Source of the DNA: a bacterium
GTDB taxonomy: Bacteria > Verrucomicrobiota > Verrucomicrobiia > Methylacidiphilales > Verrucolacustridaceae
NCBI GenBank assembly: GCA_009921985.1
Contig: RFWS01000039.1
Span: 1 to 9,511, forward strand
Direction of reading: 5' to 3'
Length of the DNA stretch: 9,511 bases
Below are positions 5,518 to 9,511 of this stretch, piece by piece. A model generated the notes under the pieces. It worked only from the letters and a program-made list of their open reading frames with translations, was not told the origin of the DNA and did no database searches. Every line of letters begins with the position of its first letter. Position 1 is the first letter of the stretch. A program made the position numbers and the translations under genes.

Positions 5518-6090
5518 ATGAGCGAAGAAGCCAAAAAGCCCCAGGAAAAGAAACCCGCCCCGGCCAAGGCCGAGGGGGCGAAGTCCGCCGCTCCCAAAGA
5601 AAAGAAGCCCAAGGCCGCCGGAGCGAAAGCGGGGGCCAAAGATGCCCCCAAGGCAGAACCCATCATTGCCCCGGAAAGCCTGACCCTAGACGGTTTGGAT
5701 GATGCATCGAAGGTCAAGATCCCGAAGATCAAAGGAGCCAAGCAGATTCATAACGGGGTGGCCCACATTCTGGCAACTTTCAACAACACCGTTGTTTCGA
5801 TCACCGACCAGAAGGGGAACGTGATTGCCTGGTCGAGCGCCGGAAAAATGGGTTTTCGCGGATCTAAAAAATCAACCGCCTACGTGGCCCAAGTGGTGGC
5901 GCAGGATGCCTGTCGTCAGGCCATGGCCCACGGGGTGAAAGAAGTGGAAGTCCGGCTCAAAGGACCGGGCACGGGCCGCGAATCGGCGGTGCGTGCGTTG
6001 CAGGCTGTCGGACTCGAAGTGAGCACCATCCGGGATGTCACCCCGGTGCCGTTTAACGGATGTCGCATGCGCAAGGCGCGCCGAGTTTAA
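5518..6090 (+). CDS. rpsK: 30S ribosomal protein S11 with long Ala/Lys/Pro-rich N-terminal extension
   Basis: S11 is in the platform of the small subunit and helps shape the mRNA exit region. The S11 core begins near residue 72 and is well conserved: NGVAHILATFNNTVVSITD (79-97), GFRGSKKSTAYVAQVVAQDA (112-131), KGPGTGRESAVRALQAVGLE (148-167), DVTPVPFNGCR (173-183) and the final KARRV. The whole protein is 190 residues against about 129 normally, because some 60 extra residues precede the core. Residues 1-48 are almost entirely Ala, Lys, Pro, Glu and Gly, histone-tail-like and surely disordered; 49-71 is a mixed linker. No internal Met occurs before residue 111, so the extension cannot be trimmed to another ATG. 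The start lies 3 nt after the rpsM stop, without a good Shine-Dalgarno sequence. Confidence 0.96.
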   Translation: MSEEAKKPQEKKPAPAKAEGAKSAAPKEKKPKAAGAKAGAKDAPKAEPIIAPESLTLDGLDDASKVKIPKIKGAKQIHNGVAHILATFNNTVVSITDQKGNVIAWSSAGKMGFRGSKKSTAYVAQVVAQDACRQAMAHGVKEVEVRLKGPGTGRESAVRALQAVGLEVSTIRDVTPVPFNGCRMRKARRV

Positions 6091-6094
6091 GGAG
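6089..6094 (+). promoter_or_regulatory. Shine-Dalgarno site deciding the rpsD start
   Basis: AAGGAG overlaps the rpsK stop codon and lies 4 nt before the ATG at 6099. It supports MARYTGP as the true N-terminus of S4 rather than an in-frame ATG at 6060 inside rpsK. Confidence 0.75.
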
Positions 6095-6098
6095 ATTT

Positions 6099-6710
6099 AT
6101 GGCCCGTTACACTGGACCCCGTGACAAGATCAACCGTCGTTTTGGCCAGCCGATCTTCGGTGCCTCCAAGGCGTTGGAACGCCGTAATTTTCCCCCGGGA
6201 GTGCATGGGGCCAAGGGACGCCGTAAGCAGTCGGATTACGCCATAGCCCTTGGGGAAAAACAAAAGATGAAATACGGTTACGGCCTTTTGGAGAAGCAGT
6301 TTCGCCGTGTGTACCAGAAGGCGATGCAAAGCCGCGGGGTTACGGGCGAAAAAATGCTGCAACTCCTGGAAACCCGCCTCGACACTCTTGTGGACCGGCT
6401 CGGATTTTCCGCTACCCGCCGGGGAGCGCGCCAAATGGTGGGCCACGGCCACATCAACGTAAACGGACGTCGTGTCAGCATTCCTAGTTACACCTGCCGA
6501 CCCGGCGATGTGATCGAGGTCCGTGACAATCCGAAGTCCCGCCAACTCGGCACCAAGGGGCTGGAGACGACCCAGATTCGGCCGCTGCCGGACTGGCTCA
6601 CCCTCAATAAAGACGCTTTCAAGGGAACCCTCACCAGGATTCCCACCCGCGAGGAACTGACCCCCGTGGCCAACGAGCAGTTGGTGGTGGAGTTGTACTC
6701 GCGGTCATAA
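6099..6710 (+). CDS. rpsD: 30S ribosomal protein S4
   Basis: S4 initiates assembly of the 16S rRNA 5' domain, lines the mRNA entry channel and, in E. coli, represses the alpha operon. From ATG 6099 the product is 203 residues, the normal length, starting MARYTGPRDK as S4 should. The open frame extends upstream to an ATG at 6060, but that would add 13 unconserved residues inside rpsK. The N-terminal part lacks the Cys cluster of zinc-binding S4 proteins. It contains RRNFPPGVHG (28-37) and GLLEKQFRRVYQKA (62-75). The S4 RNA-binding domain covers about 93-155 (RLDTLVDRLGFSATRRGAR and GHINVNGRRVSIPS). The C-terminus ends LVVELYSRS. The following 111-nt gap is the largest in the operon. Confidence 0.97.
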   Translation: MARYTGPRDKINRRFGQPIFGASKALERRNFPPGVHGAKGRRKQSDYAIALGEKQKMKYGYGLLEKQFRRVYQKAMQSRGVTGEKMLQLLETRLDTLVDRLGFSATRRGARQMVGHGHINVNGRRVSIPSYTCRPGDVIEVRDNPKSRQLGTKGLETTQIRPLPDWLTLNKDAFKGTLTRIPTREELTPVANEQLVVELYSRS

Positions 6711-6716
6711 AAATCA

Positions 6717-6740
6717 CCGCCGCCCAGCTACCGGCGGCGG
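6717..6740 (+). promoter_or_regulatory. Strong GC hairpin in the rpsD-rpoA gap
   Basis: CCGCCGCC (6717-6724) and GGCGGCGG (6733-6740) form a perfect 8-bp all-GC stem with an 8-nt loop, starting 7 nt after the rpsD stop. It is followed by AACAACAGAAA rather than a T tract, so it is not an intrinsic terminator. It could stabilise the 3' end of the upstream message, act as a processing site, or be a protein-binding element. The function is inferred, but the structure is plain. Confidence 0.6.
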
Positions 6741-6759
6741 AACAACAGAAACATCAGCT

Positions 6760-6807
6760 CGGCCGTCGGTCCTCTCTCAGGGTAGCAGGGAGGGGGTAAC
6801 CCGGCCG
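6760..6807 (+). promoter_or_regulatory. Possible second folded element in the rpoA leader
   Basis: CGGCCG at 6760-6765 can pair with CGGCCG at 6802-6807. Inside this, CCTCTC (6771-6776) can pair with GGGAGG (6788-6793), including one G-U pair. Together they make a long imperfect hairpin ending 14 nt before the rpoA ATG, and it sequesters the purine run AGGGAGGGGG. This leaves GGAAAG at about 6807-6812 as the likely rpoA ribosome-binding site. Both arms of the outer stem are themselves palindromic, so alternative folds exist. Confidence 0.35.
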
Positions 6808-6821
6808 GAAAGTGACAGACC

Positions 6822-7856
6822 ATGCCCCTGAGACTTGGACGATTCGAACTACCGAACCGGCTGCAAAAAGACGACGCCGGTTCTGACGAACAATACGGAA
6901 AATTCACCGCTGAGCCATTTGAGGCCGGCTACGGACACACGCTCGGCAATTCCCTGCGCCGGGTGCTGCTTAGTTCCCTCGAAGGCGCGGCGATCACCAG
7001 CGTGAAAATCGCCGGGGTGCAGCACGAATTCAGCACTATTGATCACGTGGTCGAAGATGTCACGGAGATCGTGCTCAACCTGAAAAAGCTAAAATTTAAG
7101 CTCCCCAACCGGGAGCCGCGCCTACTGACCCTCAAGGTTAACAAGGAAGGACCGGTCACCGCCGCTGACATCGAGTTGGATGCGGGAATCGAAATCCTGA
7201 ACCCCAAGGAAGTTATCTGCACGTTGGACAAAAAGGCGAAATTTGAGGCGGAGCTCGAGGTTCGCGTGGGGCGCGGATACGCCACCTGGGAAGAGAACAA
7301 GCGCGAGGACTCCCCGATTGGCCTGATTCCGGTGGACTCCCTCTTTTCCCCGGTGAAGAAGGTGAAATACGAGGTAAAGAACACCCGCGTCGGCCAGCGG
7401 ACGGATTACGATAAGCTGGTTCTGGAAATCTGGACGGACGGTCGGCTAACGCCGGACGAGGCGTTGCTGCATTCGGCCGGGATCCTGCGCCACCACCTCG
7501 ACATCTTTGCCAACTTCGACAAAGAACCGATTGAGTTTGAGGAGGTGAAGTACGAGGCTCCGGTGGAGAACACCGCACTGAAGAAGCTTCTGGCCATGAG
7601 CGTGAACGAGATCGAACTTTCGGTCCGGGCCGCCAACTGCCTGAACAACGCCAACATCACCACCGTCGGACAGCTCGCTCTCAAGAGCGAGGCCGAGATG
7701 CTCAAGTACCGCAACTTCGGCAAGAAGTCCCTGAATGAGATCAAGGACAAGCTGACCTCCTTGGGGCTTTCCTTGGGCATGAAGTTCGACAGCGCTCTGC
7801 TTGCCAGCCTGCCTCCGCCTCCGGTGGAAGCCGCTGGCGCGAACGGCCAGTCATGA
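6822..7856 (+). CDS. rpoA: DNA-directed RNA polymerase subunit alpha
   Basis: Alpha dimerises to seed assembly of RNA polymerase core, and its C-terminal domain contacts promoter UP elements and activators. The 344-residue product is slightly longer than the E. coli subunit (329). The N-terminal domain has the dimerisation motif GYGHTLGNSLRRVLLSSLEG (36-55) and LTPDEALLHSAGILRHHLDI (209-228). A linker follows at about 235-252. The C-terminal domain has SVRAANCL (267-274) with the DNA-contacting Arg269, Asn272 and Cys273, and NFGKKSLNEIK (298-308). The C-terminus is a Pro/Ala tail. An in-frame TGA at 6813-6815 excludes any earlier start. The stop overlaps the rplQ ATG by 4 bases (ATGA). Confidence 0.98.
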   Translation: MPLRLGRFELPNRLQKDDAGSDEQYGKFTAEPFEAGYGHTLGNSLRRVLLSSLEGAAITSVKIAGVQHEFSTIDHVVEDVTEIVLNLKKLKFKLPNREPRLLTLKVNKEGPVTAADIELDAGIEILNPKEVICTLDKKAKFEAELEVRVGRGYATWEENKREDSPIGLIPVDSLFSPVKKVKYEVKNTRVGQRTDYDKLVLEIWTDGRLTPDEALLHSAGILRHHLDIFANFDKEPIEFEEVKYEAPVENTALKKLLAMSVNEIELSVRAANCLNNANITTVGQLALKSEAEMLKYRNFGKKSLNEIKDKLTSLGLSLGMKFDSALLASLPPPPVEAAGANGQS

Positions 7857-8296
7857 GACATCTCCGCCGCACCGTCAAACTCGGCCGGACGTCCCAGCAT
7901 CGCGACAGCATGCTGGCCAATCTGGTCGGGTCCCTGATCCGGCACGAGCGGGTTCGGACGACCGTGGCCCGCGCCAAGGCAGCCCGTCCTGTGGCGGAGA
8001 AGTTGGTGACCCTAGGAAAAAAAGGGTCCCTACATCACCGCCGTCAGGCCATCGCCGCTTTGCATGAGAACGATCTCGTGCACAAGCTCTTCGCGGAAAT
8101 CGCCCCCCGGTTCAAGAATCGGGCGGGGGGGTACACGCGGATTCTCAAGCTTGGCCCCCGCATCGGGGATGGCGCTCCCACGGCTCTCTTGGAGTGGGTG
8201 GAACGTCCCGCACCGGAACCCGAGGCTCCCAAGGAGGTGAAAGGGAAAGCCAAGGCCGTCAAAGAGGATAAGGGAAAGGCGACTAAAAAGAAATAA
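7853..8296 (+). CDS. rplQ: 50S ribosomal protein L17 with basic C-terminal tail
   Basis: L17 binds domain III of 23S rRNA near the exit tunnel. The product is 147 residues. The conserved core is MRHLRRTVKLGRTSQHRDSM (1-20), SLIRHERVRTTVARAKAARP (27-46), VAEKLVTLGKKG (47-58) and, near the core's end, GYTRILKLGPRIGDGAPTAL (93-112) and LEWVE. Residues from about 118 onward form a Pro/Glu then Lys/Ala-rich tail ending KKK, probably disordered. The start overlaps the rpoA stop by 4 bases, so translation is probably coupled. It is the last gene of the operon and is followed by a terminator hairpin. Confidence 0.97.
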   Translation: MRHLRRTVKLGRTSQHRDSMLANLVGSLIRHERVRTTVARAKAARPVAEKLVTLGKKGSLHHRRQAIAALHENDLVHKLFAEIAPRFKNRAGGYTRILKLGPRIGDGAPTALLEWVERPAPEPEAPKEVKGKAKAVKEDKGKATKKK

Positions 8297-8316
8297 ACCA
8301 CCCTTTCGCTGGGCAG

Positions 8317-8344
8317 ACGCCGGGGGGTGACCACCCGGCGTTTT
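8317..8344 (+). terminator. Rho-independent terminator of the ribosomal protein operon
   Basis: ACGCCGGG (8317-8324) pairs perfectly with CCCGGCGT (8334-8341), an 8-bp stem with a 9-nt loop, followed at once by TTTT (8341-8344). It begins 20 nt after the rplQ stop. On the minus strand the hairpin is not followed by a T run, so it should not end transcription of the convergent genes. Confidence 0.8.
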
Positions 8345-8348
8345 GCAT

Positions 8349-8633
8349 TTAGGTGGAAAATCCAGCCATGAGCCGGAAAAGAATCCAAGCCAAGGCGGCC
8401 GCGGCCACCGCCGCCAGGAGAACTTTTCGACGGGCCAGCCGCCCTTCTACCTTGAGCACGGGTTCGCGTCGGTGGGTAGAATAAGCGGGCGAGGAAACTC
8501 CGCGGGTGCCTTCGTTGGCTTGGGCTGATTCTTCCACCAGGCGTCTTGCGGTTTGGCCTAAACGGCTGGATTCACGGTTCAGCCTCCGCAATTCCTCGCG
8601 GATGGGATCCCGTCGAAAACCAAGCAATGCCAT
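8349..8633 (-). CDS. Small hypothetical protein with a C-terminal membrane anchor
   Basis: I do not recognise this 94-residue product. Residues 5-35 are highly charged and probably helical (RRDPIREELRRLNRESSRLG). A Ser/Thr-containing linker follows (about 36-58), then a basic stretch (GRLARRK, 64-70), one hydrophobic span (about 71-88, VLLAAVAAAALAWILFRLMA) and five or so final residues. This is the layout of a tail-anchored inner-membrane protein with its N-terminal part in the cytoplasm. An in-frame TGA 12 nt upstream makes ATG 8633 the first possible ATG, though no clear ribosome-binding site is visible. It is convergent with rplQ and lies 92 nt after a larger tail-anchored gene on the same strand. 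It could instead be a chance frame, but the clean amphipathic and membrane pattern argues against that. Confidence 0.65.
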   Translation of the reverse strand: MALLGFRRDPIREELRRLNRESSRLGQTARRLVEESAQANEGTRGVSSPAYSTHRREPVLKVEGRLARRKVLLAAVAAAALAWILFRLMAGFST

Positions 8634-8725
8634 TGGGCTATTTCAAAGAGGAAGCGGGCTGCTGACAAGGCTCAGCCGGGCATCCGCAAACAAGGAGATG
8701 CGAACAAGTCGCAGTCGGAGGATAG
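8634..8725 (-). other. Gap between the two minus-strand tail-anchored genes
   Basis: This 92-nt stretch holds no gene I can support. It contains an imperfect direct repeat (8680-8694 and 8695-8708, sharing the pattern GC-AACAAG) and short inverted repeats, GCTGA/TCAGC around 8661-8676 and GCATC/GATGC around 8680-8701. There is no T-tract terminator for the upstream gene and no convincing promoter for the downstream one. Confidence 0.4.
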
Positions 8726-9352
8726 TTATTTCAGCAGGCGGAAAAGGATGAGGCCGAAAAGGATGGCGCCGATCAGGGGGAGGTTGAAGGCGAGTCCGCG
8801 CAGGAAGTTGTCCGTGAAGGAATCACTTGAGTTTCCAGAGACGGAACCAGGGGCCTGGTTTTCGTCTCCGCCTTCCACCGGTTCAAGATCGCGACCCCGA
8901 AGGGCATCCAGCTTGGCGCGGGATTGGGTGTAGACGGCTTGGGCTTGGTCGACCTTGGCAAGCGAACGGGAAAGCTCTTCCTCAATGGACGAGGGGCTCC
9001 ATTCCGAGGGTTCAATGGCATTGATCTCCGCCAGTTGTTCACTGAAGGTTTGGCGGGTCTCATGCATCTGCTCCACCTCCTTGCGGCTCTGGCCTTCGGC
9101 GCGCTCAAGAATCACGATGGCACGGAGGAGTCGCTCCCGGATCTCCCGCTGGCCATGAATGAGCTCGTTCCGGCGGGTGTTGAGAGCCTCGAGTTGACGC
9201 TTTCGCTCCTCCAGTTCCTGCTGCTGGCGCTGTAAAACCAAAAGCTCCTGCTGGCGTTGCTGAAGCTCCTGGCCGATATCCTCCATCGAACCCCCCGAGC
9301 CCATGGGAAGGCCTGGTTGACCGTCAGAGGAGGAAGTGCGGGTTCGACTCAC
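8726..9352 (-). CDS. Coiled-coil protein with a C-terminal membrane anchor, function unknown
   Basis: The 208-residue product has a Ser/Gly-rich N-terminus (1-22). A long Gln/Glu/Arg-rich coiled coil follows at about 24-115 (QELQQRQQELLVLQRQQQEL within 28-47), then a Pro/Ser break (IEPSEWSPSS, 113-122) and a second helical stretch (123-152). An acidic, Gly/Ser-rich linker (153-178) leads to a hydrophobic span at about 186-206 that ends LFRLLK. With no signal peptide, it looks like a tail-anchored inner-membrane protein with cytoplasmic coiled coils. The start is a GTG whose GTGA overlaps the stop of the LysM gene by 4 bases; ATG codons at residues 17 and 23 are alternatives. Phage-shock-like or structural roles can be imagined, but nothing in the sequence identifies one. 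Confidence 0.75.
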   Translation of the reverse strand: MSRTRTSSSDGQPGLPMGSGGSMEDIGQELQQRQQELLVLQRQQQELEERKRQLEALNTRRNELIHGQREIRERLLRAIVILERAEGQSRKEVEQMHETRQTFSEQLAEINAIEPSEWSPSSIEEELSRSLAKVDQAQAVYTQSRAKLDALRGRDLEPVEGGDENQAPGSVSGNSSDSFTDNFLRGLAFNLPLIGAILFGLILFRLLK

Positions 9353-9511
9353 GGAATGACAATCACGTTACCAATCTTCAGGTTGCGGTCATCGAGGCCG
9401 GGATTGGCGGCTTTGATTTTTTTGATTTCATCGTTCAGATCAAGGGAGGCGGGATAGTATTGCTTGGCCAGCTTCCAAAGAGTATCGCCCTTGGAAATGG
9501 TGTGCTGTTTG
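9349..9511 (-). CDS. LysM-domain protein, C-terminal part only (5' end outside the window)
   Basis: The frame ends at TGA 9349-9351 and encodes 53 residues in view, cut by the window edge. They form a LysM domain: HTISKGDTLWKLAKQYYP, then DEIKKIKAANPGLDD, then NLKIGNVIVIP at the very C-terminus. This matches the LysM pattern of an initial GDTLW helix cap, a central NP and a closing LKIG..I.IP strand. LysM domains bind N-acetylglucosamine polymers, chiefly peptidoglycan, so the protein probably acts in the cell envelope. The N-terminal domains, which would say whether it is a hydrolase, a lipoprotein or a scaffold, are not visible. Its stop overlaps the GTG of the next gene, so the two are probably co-translated. 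Confidence 0.88.
   Translation of the reverse strand, partial: KQHTISKGDTLWKLAKQYYPASLDLNDEIKKIKAANPGLDDRNLKIGNVIVIP

Noticed and set aside
6060..6098. Upstream in-frame ATG for rpsD adding 13 residues
   Set aside because: It lies inside rpsK, has no ribosome-binding site and adds unconserved residues. ATG 6099 follows AAGGAG and gives the standard MARYTGP start.
6717..6740. The 8-bp GC hairpin after rpsD as an intrinsic terminator
   Set aside because: No T tract follows, and rpoA and rplQ downstream need to be transcribed; it is kept only as a structural element.
7406..7945. Minus-strand open frame (179 codons) opposite the end of rpoA and the start of rplQ
   Set aside because: It is antisense to the conserved RpoA C-terminal domain, and its Ser/Arg-rich translation has no motif.
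8748..9235. Several plus-strand open frames in the minus-strand gene region, including one with Leu-rich stretches
   Set aside because: They are antisense to the coiled-coil gene; the Leu runs are the complement of its Gln/Glu/Lys repeats. The minus-strand reading has a coherent coiled coil, linker and membrane span.

Overview
The window is the distal part of a bacterial ribosomal-protein supercluster (the spc and alpha operons), all on the + strand. It is followed by a convergent group of three unrelated minus-strand genes. Plus-strand order is: possible tail of the gene before rpsN, rpsN (S14), rpsH (S8), rplF (L6), rplR (L18), rpsE (S5), rplO (L15), secY, map, rpmJ (L36), rpsM (S13), rpsK (S11), rpsD (S4), rpoA, rplQ (L17). 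A GC-rich hairpin with a short T run after rplQ closes the unit. The DNA is GC-rich. The organism is clearly bacterial (SecY, RpoA with its C-terminal domain, L17). The missing rpmD, the Cys-poor S14 and L36 and the S4 sequence style suggest a PVC-group bacterium, perhaps Verrucomicrobiota. That placement is inference; no search was possible.

Region 1 (1-2645) holds six ribosomal proteins of the spc operon, packed with gaps of 0-19 nt and one 1-nt overlap. Region 2 (2667-4978) holds the translocon channel SecY and methionine aminopeptidase, which together handle export of nascent proteins and N-terminal Met removal. Region 3 (4997-8296) is the alpha operon: L36, S13, S11, S4, the RNA polymerase alpha subunit and L17. 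Its only sizeable non-coding stretch is the 111-nt rpsD-rpoA gap, which can fold into two GC-rich hairpins. Region 4 (8349-9511, minus strand) runs from right to left: the C-terminus of a LysM-domain protein, a coiled-coil protein with a C-terminal membrane anchor, and a small protein also ending in a membrane anchor. The function of these last two is not recognised.

The core genes are ordinary, but several details deserve attention. Both classical small zinc-ribbon proteins encoded here (S14 and L36) have lost three of four zinc ligands. SecY has an extra hydrophobic segment at its C-terminus. S5 and S11 carry long N-terminal extensions, that of S11 being Ala/Lys/Pro-rich. rpmD, adk and infA are absent from their usual places. 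No RNA genes, insertion sequences, CRISPR arrays or tRNAs were seen, and no gene-free stretch exceeds 300 bases. I saw no convincing new multi-gene system; the nearest candidate is the minus-strand LysM and tail-anchored cluster.
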